From Actinomadura rubrisoli (GTDB lineage Bacteria; Actinomycetota; Actinomycetes; Streptosporangiales; Streptosporangiaceae): 42,926 nt of DNA. The notes under the pieces were generated by a model, which was not told the origin of the DNA, ran no database searches, and saw nothing but the letters and a program-made list of their open reading frames with translations. Below are positions 23,901 through 33,600 of this stretch, piece by piece. The stretch is taken from assembly GCF_004349215.1 (NCBI RefSeq), contig NZ_SMKU01000036.1, positions 1 through 42,926 on the forward strand. The letters run 5' to 3'. The translations under genes and the position numbers were made by a program. The first letter of the stretch is position 1. Every line of letters begins with the position of its first letter.

Positions 23901-25865
23901 ATGGCCGGACCTGGTGAGCTCGACGCGGCCGCGGGGCGGCGGCCGGGGGCGAGAGAATCTCAGCTCAGGTTCGGTGTGCTGGGCTCGCTTGTGGTGCACC
24001 GGGGCGAGCAGGCCGTGCTCGTGGGCGCCGCCAAGCAGCGGTCGCTGCTCGCCGCGCTGTTGCTGCGCGCTGGACGGTCGGTGTCGGTCGACGAGCTGGC
24101 CGAGTGCGTGTGGGCTGACAACGCGCCCCGGCGGATGGTGTCCACGCTGCGCGTCTATCTGATGCGGTTGCGGCAGCTCCTGGGGGAGCCGGAGCTGATC
24201 GAGACCACCTCGACCGGGTACGTGCTGCGCGTCCGGGACCAGGACCTCGATCTGGGCAGGTTCGAGGATCTCGCCGGGCGGGGCATGGCGGCCTCGGCCG
24301 CGGGCGAGCTCGACGAGGCCGTCGCGCTGTTCGATCGGGCGCTGGACGAGTGGCGCGGCCCGGCGCTGGCGGATGTGCATTCGGAGGCCCTGCACCGGGT
24401 CGAGGTGCCCCGGCTCCAGGAGCGCAAGCTGGACATCGAGGCCGCGAGGATCGACGCCGTCCTGCGCAAGGGCGGGCACCGCGGCCTGATCGGGCCGCTG
24501 AGCCGGCTGACGGAGCAGCATCCGCTCCGCGAGCAGTTCTGGGCCCAGCTGATGCTCGCCCTGTACCGTTCCGGCAGCCGGGCGGAAGCCGTGGACGCCT
24601 ACCACACCCTGCGCGACCTGCTCGCCGAGCGGCTGGGCATCGATCCCGGGCCGGAGGTGGAAGGGCTCCATTCGGCGATGCTGTCCCGGGACCCGGCCCT
24701 CGACCGGGCGCCCGTCGCGCAGGAGCCGACGCCGTCGCAGGTGGCGCCCGTGGTGGCGGACTTCATGGGCCGCGACGCCGAGGCCGAGGTGATCTGCGGG
24801 CTGCTCGACGCGGGCGTCACGAGCGCGACCGTGCCCGTGGTGACGGTGTGCGGGCCGCCCGGGGTCGGGAAGACCTCGCTGGCGACGTTCGTGGCCCGGC
24901 AGTGCCACGAGCGGTTCCCCGACGGCCAGCTGTTCGCCGATCTGCGCGGCTACTCGGCCGGGGTGCCGCGGTCCACGTCCTCGGTCCTCACCGGTTTCCT
25001 GCGCGCGCTCGGCGTCCCGCCCGAGCAGGTCCCGGCGGAGCAGGACGAGCAGGCCGCCGTCTACCGGACGCTGCTGGACGGCAAACGGGTGCTCGTGGTC
25101 CTCGACAACGTGGCCCACGCCGAGCAGGTCAGGCCCCTGCTGCCGGGCACGCCCGGGTGCGCGGTCCTGGTGACGAGCCGGCAGGAGCTGCGCGGCCTGA
25201 TCGTGACGAACGACGCGCGCCTGGTGCCGCTGGGGGTGCTCGCGCCGGGCGCGGCCGTCGCGCTGCTGGCCCGGATCCTGGGCGAGGACGTCTTCGCGGC
25301 GCAGTCCGACGCGGTCAAGCGGCTGGCGGAGCTGTGCGGCCACCTGCCGCTGGCGCTCCGCATCGCGGCCGCCAACCTGGTGGGCCGCCCGCAGCTCGAC
25401 GTGGCCGCCTACGTCCGGGAGTTCCGCTCCGGCGACCTGCTGGCCGCGCTCAGCGCCGAGGGGGACGAGGCGGCCACCCGGGCCGCGTTCGACCTGTCGT
25501 ACGCGAAGCTGCCGCCGCCGGTCCAGGCGACGTTCCAGCTGGTGGGGCACATTCCCGGCCCGGACTTCACGCCGGAGGCCGTCGCGGTGCTGGCGGACAT
25601 GCCGGTGGTGCAGGCGGCCCGGCACCTGGAGCGGCTCGCCACGACCAATCTCGTCCAGCGCAAGCCCGGCGGCCGGTACCACCTCCACGACCTGCTCCGT
25701 GACTACGCCCTGCTGCGCCGGGCCGAACAGGCCCGCGACGAGCGGGCCCGGACGGTCGGCACCGGGTGCGCGGGCGGCGGTTCCGCGCGCCGCCCGTCCT
25801 GCGTCCTGCGAGTCCGGGAATCGGGAGCCCCGCGCCGCGCCCTGTGGCGGTGCTGCCCGAGTTAG
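23901..25865 (+). CDS. SARP-type regulator with NB-ARC domain, no TPR half
   Basis: The 654-residue protein has an OmpR-like winged helix (about 22-100; FGVLGSLVVHRG, then AKQRSLLAALLLR), a bacterial transcriptional activator domain (about 105-255) and an NB-ARC ATPase (Walker A GPPGVGKT, 318-325; VLDNV near 400; LCGHLPLALRIAA near 480). It stops soon after the winged-helix part of the NB-ARC, at HDLLRDYALLRR, followed by about 45 low-complexity Arg/Gly residues. AfsR-like relatives, including the next gene, continue with TPRs. It is therefore naturally short or truncated. The ATG at 23901 has AGGG four bases upstream; a GTG at 23889 is possible. It probably activates the nearby NRPS cluster. 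Confidence 0.9.
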   Translation: MAGPGELDAAAGRRPGARESQLRFGVLGSLVVHRGEQAVLVGAAKQRSLLAALLLRAGRSVSVDELAECVWADNAPRRMVSTLRVYLMRLRQLLGEPELIETTSTGYVLRVRDQDLDLGRFEDLAGRGMAASAAGELDEAVALFDRALDEWRGPALADVHSEALHRVEVPRLQERKLDIEAARIDAVLRKGGHRGLIGPLSRLTEQHPLREQFWAQLMLALYRSGSRAEAVDAYHTLRDLLAERLGIDPGPEVEGLHSAMLSRDPALDRAPVAQEPTPSQVAPVVADFMGRDAEAEVICGLLDAGVTSATVPVVTVCGPPGVGKTSLATFVARQCHERFPDGQLFADLRGYSAGVPRSTSSVLTGFLRALGVPPEQVPAEQDEQAAVYRTLLDGKRVLVVLDNVAHAEQVRPLLPGTPGCAVLVTSRQELRGLIVTNDARLVPLGVLAPGAAVALLARILGEDVFAAQSDAVKRLAELCGHLPLALRIAAANLVGRPQLDVAAYVREFRSGDLLAALSAEGDEAATRAAFDLSYAKLPPPVQATFQLVGHIPGPDFTPEAVAVLADMPVVQAARHLERLATTNLVQRKPGGRYHLHDLLRDYALLRRAEQARDERARTVGTGCAGGGSARRPSCVLRVRESGAPRRALWRCCPS

Positions 25866-25886
25866 CGCGCGCCCATTCGACGGCCG

Positions 25887-25904
25887 CCCGCGCTTCGGCG
25901 CGGG
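25887..25904 (+). terminator. Short TTCG-loop hairpin after the first SARP gene
   Basis: CCCGCGC and GCGCGGG form a 7-bp stem closed by a TTCG tetraloop, which is unusually stable in RNA, 21 bases past the stop codon. A GATGATCATC palindrome follows at 25912-25921. Confidence 0.5.
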
Positions 25905-26109
25905 AATTCATGATGATCATCTTGCGCCGGTCGCTCGCACCATGCGCGCAAAGCCTTTCTGGCGCATAGTACGCATGCCTTCACGCTCTGCAAGATCATT
26001 TTGTCGTCCGTAATTTGCGGTGAACGAAACGCGGTCGCCGAGCTATGGTCGAGGGCATGGGCGGATCGTTTCCTGCATTGACGTTTCACGAACGGGGGTC
26101 GGTCGACGG

Positions 26110-29100
26110 ATGCGTCCACTCATGGAATTCGGTTTGCTGGGGCCGCTGGAGGTCCGCCAGGACGGCGAGGCGGTCCAGGTCGGTGCTCCGAAACTGCGCG
26201 TGGTGCTGGCCACGCTGCTGCTGCGCGCGAACCGGGAGGTGACGCTGCACGAGCTGGCGGACGCCGTCTGGGGCGCCGACGTCCCCGCGCAGCCGGTCGC
26301 CGCCCTGCGGGTCTTCGTGATGCGCCTGCGCCGGCTGTTCCGCGCGCCCGGAATCCTCCAGACGACGCCGGGCGGCTACCGGCTGGAGATCGACGACGAG
26401 GCGCTCGACCTGTACCGCTTCGGCGACCTGGTCGCCCGGGGCACCGAGCTGGCGGCCGGCGGCGAGCTGGAACGCGCCGAGACGCTGCTCGACGAGGCCA
26501 TGGCGCTCTGGCGGGCGGAGCCGCTGGCCGACGTGCCGTCCGAGACGCTCCACCTGGAGGCCGCCCGCCTCCAGGAGACCCGCCTGCGGGCGGAGCACCG
26601 GCGGTTCGAGGTGAAGCTCCGCATGGGGCTGCACCACGACGCCATCGGGCCGCTGCGCGAGCTGACGGCCGAGAACCCGCTGCGCGAGGACCTGTGGGCG
26701 CAGCTCATCCTCGCCCTGTACCGCGCCAACCGGCAGGCGGAGGCGGTGGCCGCCTACCAGGCGATCTCCGCCGGCCTCGCGTCCGAGCTGGACGTGGTCC
26801 CCGGCCGCCCGCTGCGCGAGCTGTACCAGTCGATCCTGATCGCCGACCCGGACCTCGCGCCGCCGGGCGCCCAGCCCGTGGAGGCCGCCGCGGCCGAGCC
26901 GCCGCGGACGGGGTCCCAGCTGCCCCCGGCGATCGGGAACTTCGTCGGACGGGGCGCCGAGATCGAGCGGATCGCCGGGCTCCTGCGGACCGGCGGGCGG
27001 GTCGCCGTCCCGGTGGTCACCGTGTCGGGCCCGCCCGGAGTCGGCAAGACCGCGCTCGCCGTGCGCGTGGCGCACCAGCTGCGCGCCGAGTTCCCGGACG
27101 GGCAGGTGTACGTCGATCTCCACACGCATTCGGCGGCCCGGCGGCCGTCCACCCCCACGGTGCTCGCCCGCATGCTGCGCACGCTCGGGCACGACACCGA
27201 CGACATCCCCGTGGACGAGGACGAGCAGGTCGCCGCCTACCGGACGGCGCTGCGCGGCAAGCGCGTCCTCGTCACGGTCGACAACGCCGCCTCGGCCGGC
27301 CAGGTCCGCCCCCTCATCCCGAGCGAGCCGGGCTGCGCGATGCTGGTCACCAGCCGCAACGAGCTCACCGAGCTGACCGCGCGCGACGGCGCGCGCCGCG
27401 TCCGGCTCGACATGCTGAGCAGCGACGAGTCGATCACCCTGCTCACCGCGATCCTCGGGACGGAGGCCGCCGGGCAGCAGCGCGCGGCGGTCGAGCGGCT
27501 CGCCGACCTCTGCGGCCATCTGCCGCTGGCGCTGCGGATCGCCGCGAGCAATCTCGCCGGCAGCCACCGGCCCGACATCGGCGCCTACATCCAGCGCTTC
27601 CTCGCCGACCGCCGGGTGCGGGCGCTCACCATGGACGACGACGACCACATCGCCGTCGACCGCGCGTTCGACCTGTCGTACGTCTCGCTGCCCCCCGAGG
27701 CCCGCGCGGTGTTCCGGCTGCTCGCCCTGTTCCCCGGGCCCGACGTCGCCGCGGAGGCGATGGCCGTGCTCGCGGACGGCACCCCTCAGGAGGCGACGAA
27801 GGCGCTGGAGCAGCTGGCCGCCGCGAGCCTCCTCCAGCGCCTGCCCGGCGACCGCTACCAGATGCACGACCTGCTCTCGGAGTACGCGGCGGAGCGCGCG
27901 CAGGCCGAGTACGGCGCCGAGTACTGCGCCGAGGCGCGGGCCCGGCTCTTCGACTGGTACCTCAGCGCCGTCAACGACGCGATCACCGTGCTGTATCCCG
28001 AGTTCGTGGCGGCCGTCCGGCGGGCGGCCAAGCCCGCCGACGCCGCTCTGGCCCCGCTCGACCGGCCCCAGGCGCTGCACTGGCTGGACGCCGAGCGCGC
28101 CAACCTCGTCGCGATGGTCGAGCACTGCGCGGAGCACGGCCCCCTGCCGATGGCGTGGAAGCTGACCGAGGCGATGGTCTGGCATCTGGGCATCAGCGGG
28201 CACCACACCGAGTACCTCGCCGCCGCGCGCGCCGGGCTGCACGCCGCGCGCAGCGCCGGGGACCAGGGCGCCGAGACCACGATGGTGGGCTGCCTGGTCT
28301 GGGAGCACCGGCGGCTGGGCGACCTCGACACCGCGCTCGACTACGTCACCGGTGCCCTCGCCGACGTCGACCCCGCTTCCCCCGGACGGCCCGTGCTGGT
28401 GGTCTGGCACGGGTCCGTCCGGATCGAGAGGGGCGAGCTCGACCGGGCCCGGGAGTGCTTCGGCCAGCTCGCCGAGCTTGCCGCCGCCGACGCGCTGCCG
28501 CCGTTCCTGGCCTGCGCGGCGCCGCTCGGCCTGGGGGCCGCCGAGATGCTGGCCGGCCGCTTGGAGCAGGCGCTGCCGCTGCTGGAGGAGGCGGTCGCCG
28601 CGGCCGCCCAGACGCAGCCCACCGTGCAGTGGGTCGAATGCCTCATGGTGGTCGGCCGGTGCCGCTTGCTGATGGGGCAGTGGGAGCGCGCCGCCGAGGT
28701 GCTGCGGGCGGCCGCGGACGAGGCCACCAAGCTCGGCACCCGGTACCACCAGTCGGAATGCCTCGCCTACCTGGCGGTCGCGCTCACCGAGATGGGCGAC
28801 GTGGCCGAGGCGGCCGAGGCGTCCGAGGAGGCGTTCACCCAGTCGCAGGGGCTGCGCAACCGGTGCATCACCATCAGCGTGTGGAACGCTCTGGCCGCGG
28901 TCCACCGCAGCCGGGGCGAGTTCGGCGAGGCCGTGAAGGCCCATGAGGCCGCCCTGGCGGCGGCGACCCAGACCACCCTGCATCCCTACGGCATGACCGA
29001 GTCCCGTCTTGAACTGGCCCGCACCCACTTCGGCGCGGGCCGTTTCAACGAGACGCACGAGGAGGCGCGGCTGGCCTTGGCCACGGCCCGCGAGTTCGGC

Positions 29101-29160
29101 TTCGGCCTCCTCCAGGCGCGGGCGTGGCACCTCCTCGCGAAGACCGGCATGGCCTCCTGA
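26110..29160 (+). CDS. AfsR-like SARP regulator (BTAD, NB-ARC, TPR)
   Basis: The 1,016-residue protein has a winged-helix DNA-binding domain (about 5-90), a BTAD (about 95-240), an NB-ARC ATPase (Walker A GPPGVGKT at 307-314; VTVDNA and LCGHLPLALRIAA downstream) and a C-terminal TPR array (about 640-1010). The layout matches AfsR-like activators of antibiotic clusters, in which ATP and TPR contacts control DNA binding. It is a paralogue of the preceding gene but full length. The start is set at the ATG at 26110, because homology begins at MEFGLLGPLEV (26122); ribosome sites are weak. It converges on the NRPS gene. Confidence 0.93.
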   Translation: MRPLMEFGLLGPLEVRQDGEAVQVGAPKLRVVLATLLLRANREVTLHELADAVWGADVPAQPVAALRVFVMRLRRLFRAPGILQTTPGGYRLEIDDEALDLYRFGDLVARGTELAAGGELERAETLLDEAMALWRAEPLADVPSETLHLEAARLQETRLRAEHRRFEVKLRMGLHHDAIGPLRELTAENPLREDLWAQLILALYRANRQAEAVAAYQAISAGLASELDVVPGRPLRELYQSILIADPDLAPPGAQPVEAAAAEPPRTGSQLPPAIGNFVGRGAEIERIAGLLRTGGRVAVPVVTVSGPPGVGKTALAVRVAHQLRAEFPDGQVYVDLHTHSAARRPSTPTVLARMLRTLGHDTDDIPVDEDEQVAAYRTALRGKRVLVTVDNAASAGQVRPLIPSEPGCAMLVTSRNELTELTARDGARRVRLDMLSSDESITLLTAILGTEAAGQQRAAVERLADLCGHLPLALRIAASNLAGSHRPDIGAYIQRFLADRRVRALTMDDDDHIAVDRAFDLSYVSLPPEARAVFRLLALFPGPDVAAEAMAVLADGTPQEATKALEQLAAASLLQRLPGDRYQMHDLLSEYAAERAQAEYGAEYCAEARARLFDWYLSAVNDAITVLYPEFVAAVRRAAKPADAALAPLDRPQALHWLDAERANLVAMVEHCAEHGPLPMAWKLTEAMVWHLGISGHHTEYLAAARAGLHAARSAGDQGAETTMVGCLVWEHRRLGDLDTALDYVTGALADVDPASPGRPVLVVWHGSVRIERGELDRARECFGQLAELAAADALPPFLACAAPLGLGAAEMLAGRLEQALPLLEEAVAAAAQTQPTVQWVECLMVVGRCRLLMGQWERAAEVLRAAADEATKLGTRYHQSECLAYLAVALTEMGDVAEAAEASEEAFTQSQGLRNRCITISVWNALAAVHRSRGEFGEAVKAHEAALAAATQTTLHPYGMTESRLELARTHFGAGRFNETHEEARLALATAREFGFGLLQARAWHLLAKTGMAS

Positions 29161-29179
29161 GCGGGACGCCCTGAGCGGG

Positions 29180-29228
29180 ACGTGCGGTGTCGGCGCCTCC
29201 ACGGGGGAGAGGCGCCGACACCGCACGT
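29180..29228. terminator. Bidirectional terminator between the SARP and NRPS genes
   Basis: A perfect 20-bp stem (29180-29199 with 29209-29228) closes a 9-base loop. It fills most of the 70-bp gap between two convergent stop codons. Confidence 0.85.
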
Positions 29229-29230
29229 GG

Positions 29231-30620
29231 TCAGCCGGTCCCCGTGTTCTCGATCGACGCGTCCTCGACCGGGCCGACCCGCGCCTGCGGGTCGGCGGCG
29301 AACCGGCGCAGGATCTCCCCGAATCGGGTCGCGATCCCCTCGGCGGCGTCCTGGCCGAACACGTGCCGGTGGTATTGCAGGCCCACCCGCAGGTGCGGGT
29401 CCTCGATCGCCGCCACGCCCAGCGGGTAGTGCGAGCCGCTCGCCATCCCGATGCCGGTGATCTCCACGCCGGCGACGGTGTTGGCCTCCCTCATGCCGGC
29501 CCGGTCGATGGGATAGGACTCGAACACCACGAGGGTGTCGAAGCGGGCGCCCGGCCCGGCCGCCTTCGCGATGCCGGACGGCCGGTGGTGATGGTGGTCC
29601 AGCAGCGCGGCCTGCCGGGCCTGCACCGCGGCCGCCAGGTCGGCCAGGGTGGCGTCGGGCGCGCACCTCACCCGCACCGGCACGTTGTTGATGAACAGGC
29701 CGATCATGGAGTGCGCGTCCGGCAGGGTGGACGGACGGCCCGACACGGTCGCGCCGAACACCACGTCCTGCCGTCCGGTCAGCCGTCCCAGCAGGACGCC
29801 CCAGGCCACCTGGACGACGGTGTTGAGCGTGACACCCAGTTCGGCCGCGCGCCGCGCCAGCTCGCGGGCGTCGTCCACCGACAGCGGGACGTCGGCCACG
29901 CCGAATCCCGCCCAGCCGTCCGGCGACGGCGTCTCGGGGACGAGCAGCGTCGGCCCGCCGAGCCCGTCGAGCTCCGCCGCCCACGCCCGCTCCGACTCCT
30001 CGTGGTCCTGCTCGGCGAGCCACGCCAGGTAGTCGCGGAACTCAGGCGCCGGCGGCAGTGCCGACGGATCGCCGCCGGCCCCGTAGAGGTGCAGCAGCTC
30101 CTGCATGAACAGCGGGCCCGACCATCCGTCCAGCAGCACATGGTGGGTGGAGAAGACCAGCTCCGAGCGTTCCGCGCCCAGCGTGACCAGCGCCATCCGC
30201 AGCATCGGCGGCGCGGCGGGGTCGAAGTGGGTGCCGAGGTCGTCGGCCAGGAACCGTCGCAGCGCCTCCTCGCGCTCCGCCTCGCCCAGCTCGCTGAGAT
30301 CGAGGTGCCGCCACGGCAGCGGGACGCCGTCGACCACGAGCTGGACCACGTCCCCGGACTCGGACGCGACGAACGCCGTCCGCAGGTTGGCGTGACGGTC
30401 GAGCAGGGCCTGCGCCGCCGCGCGCATCCGGTCCGGCTCCACCTGACCGGACAGATGCAGCACCATCTGCATGTGATAGGCGTCGAACGTGGTGCCGACC
30501 TCCATCGCGTGGACGAGCAGCTCCGGCTGGAGCGGGGACAGCGGCCACACGTCCGCCAGGCCCGGGTAGCGTTCCCGCCACACCTCCAGCTCGCCGGGGC
30601 TCACCCGCACCAGCGACGTG
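29231..30620 (-). other. NRPS terminal condensation domain
   Basis: A complete C domain with HHVLLDGW (about 30123-30146) ends the protein. It follows an E domain, so it should accept a D-residue donor. It is closely similar to the C domain of module 2, starting from the shared phrase [15 protein letters not shown]. No A domain, T domain or thioesterase comes after it, and the last 15 residues are a short acidic tail. Confidence 0.88.
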
Positions 30621-33600
30621 CCGGACGGGTCCGGGCCGCCGGTGCCGTGCTGTGCCGCGCGCTGGGCGAGCCCTTCCAGCGCGGCCGACCAGAGGCCGAC
30701 CAGCTCCTCCACCTCGTCACGGGACAGCACTCCCGTGGGGAAGGCGACCCTGGCGTTCAGCCGCGGGCCCTCCTCACCGTCGGACACGTAGGCGTTCACG
30801 TCCAGCACCGACAGAGCCGGGACCCCCGGGTCGGGCTCGGCGACCAGCTCGGCCGCGTCGGCGGCCTCGGCCCAGCCCATCCCGCGCAGGCTCCCGGGCA
30901 TGTCCGCCGCGGAGAACCGGCCCAGGTAGTTGAAGGCGATCTGGCCCGTGGAGTACGGCTCCAGCTCGGCCGCGGTCTCCGGGTTCAGATACCGCAGCAG
31001 CCCGAAGCCGATGCCCTTGTCGGGCAGGGCCCCCAGCTGCTCCCCGACCGCCGCGACGACGCCGTCCGCGGCCGGGCCGCCGGTGAAGACCTCCTCCGGG
31101 TCGGCCTCGCCGATGTCGAGACGGGCCGGGAACACGCTGGTGAACCAGCCCATGGTCCGGGACACGTCCGCTCCCGGCACCACCTGCTCCTCCCGGCCGT
31201 GCCCCTCGACCCGCAGCAGCACCGACGACTCGGCCACGCCCCGCCGCCGTCGCCACTGGACGACCGCCAGCGCCAACCCGGCCAGCAGGCCGTCGTTGAC
31301 CCCGCTGCGGAACGCCGCCGGGAGCGCGGTCACGACCGCCTCGGTCAGCGGCGCGGGCAGCCGCAGCCACACGGCGTCCACGGTGGACATGACGTCCACG
31401 GCCGGATCCAGCCGCCGTGCCCCGAGCAGAGGGTCCGGGCCGTCCATCACCGACCGCCACAGGGGCACCTCGGCGACCCGCGCCGGGTCGGCGGCCTCCT
31501 GGGCGAGCGCGTGCGACCACCGCCGCATCGAGGTCCCCACCCGGGGTAGCTCCGGCGCCTTCCCGGCCCGCACCCGCTCCCAGGCGGCCGCGAGGTCCGG
31601 CAGCAGGATCCGCCACGACACGCCGTCCACCACCAGGTGGTGCAGGACGATCAGCAGCCGCCCCGGCCCGGGGTCCACCGGCGCGAACCACACGAACTGC
31701 GCCATGACCCCGGCGGCCGGGGAGAGCCGGCCGTTGGCCGCGTTCAGCTCGGCGGCGGCCAGCTCCCGCCACCGCTCGTCCCACCGGCCGTCGCAGTCCA
31801 CGCGGCGGATCAGCCCCGCCGCCTCGACCGAGCCCGGCGCGTCCACCTCCAGGGTCCCGCCGCCGGCGGGCACGAGCCGGGACCGCAGGACGTCGTGGTG
31901 GTCCACGACCGCGCTCAGCGTCGCGGCCAGCCCGTCGCGGTCGATGCCGTCCGGCAGCTCCACCATCATCGACTGGGAGAACCGGTCGAACCCGGTTCCG
32001 AGCTCCCGGATCCACCGCGCCACCGGCGGCAGGGGCATCGGCCCGACGCCGCCGCCCTCGAACTCCTCCAGGGTCGCGCTCGCGCCGGACCGGCCGTTCA
32101 CCGCCTCGGCCAGCTTGGCGACCGTCCGGTGCTCGAAGACGTCGCGCGGGGTGATCTCCACGCCGTGGGCCCGCGCCCGCGAGACGACCTGGATCGACTG
32201 GATGCTGTCCCCGCCCGTGGCGAAGAAGTCGTCGTCGATCCCCACCCGCTCAAGCCCCATGACCTCGGCGAAGACGGCGGCCAGGACCTCTTCCGCGGCG
32301 TTTCGCGGCGCCCGGTAGAGCTCGCCGGTGAACTCCGGGTCCGGCAGCGCGCCGCGATCGACCTTCCCGTTCGGCGTCATCGGCAGCCGGTCCAGGACGA
32401 CGAACGACGATGGCACCATGAACTCCGGCAGCCGCCCGGACAGGAAGCCGCGCAGCTCGCCCGCCGAGACCCCGGAGCTCAGGTCGAAGCCGCCGCCGCC
32501 GAGCCCCTCGGAGCCGCCGGTCTCCAGGAGCCCCACGGGCACCACGTAGCCGACGAGCTGCCTGGCCCCGCTCGTCCCGGCGGCCTCTCGGACGACCACC
32601 ACGGCCTGCGCGACCCGGGGGTGCGCCGCCAGGGCCGTCTCGATCTCCCCCGGCTCGATCCGGTAGCCGCGCAGCTTGACCTGCGTGTCCACCCGTCCGA
32701 TGAACTCCAGCTCGCCGCCCGGGTGCCACCGGACGAGGTCGCCGGTGCGGTACATGCGCTCGCCCGGCCCGCCCCACGGGCAGGCCACGAAACGCGAGCC
32801 GGTCAGCCCGGCCCGGCCGAGGTACCCGCGCGCGAGCCCGGCCCCGGCCACGTACAGCTCGCCCGCGACCCTCTCCGGGACGGGCCGCAGGAAGGCGTCC
32901 AGCACGTACACCCGGGCGTTGGGGATCGGCCCGCCGATCGTCGGCGCCCGGCCGTCGCCCACCAGGGACTCGCAGAGGGTCGGCATCACCGTGGTCTCCG
33001 TAGGCCCGTAGGCGTTCGCCATCCGGCGGCCCTTCGACCAGACCGCCACCAGCTCCGGCGAGACCGGCTCTCCGGCGACCGTCAGGGTGGTGACGGTGGG
33101 CAGCGATCCCGGCGGCAGCGCCGCCAGCACCGAGGGCGTCATCAGGACGTGGCTCACCCGGTTCGCGTTGATCGTCTCCACCAGCGGCTCCCCGGCGGCC
33201 AGCTCGTCCTGGCCCGCCAGGACGAACGCGGCGCCGGAGAACAGCGCCATGCACATCTCCCACACCGAGGAGTCGAAGCTCGGCGAGTTGAACTGGAGCA
33301 CGCGGCTCTCCGGGGTCACGTCCAGCCCGCCGATCTGGGACGCGAGCAGGCTGGCCAGCCCGACGTGGCTGACCACCACGCCCTTGGGCAGCCCGGTCGA
33401 TCCGGAGGTGTAGATGACGTAGGCGGCGTTGGTCACCGAGAGCGGGGCGAGCCGGTCGGCGTCGCGCACCGGGCCCGATTCGGCGGCGGCCAGCGCGGTG
33501 ATGATGTCCGGGTCGTCCACGCGGACCATGGACCCGGCGCGGTCCGGGAGCTGCTCCGCCGTCGCCGCGTCCGCGATCACCAGGTGCGCCTCGGAGTCCT

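Noticed and set aside
23681..23917. Possible 78-aa gene before the first SARP
   Set aside because: No ribosome site or recognisable features, mixed codon use, and it overlaps the SARP start.
26086..29226. A 1,046-codon minus-strand frame opposite the second SARP gene
   Set aside because: No recognisable domain, and it would cover the terminator between convergent genes.
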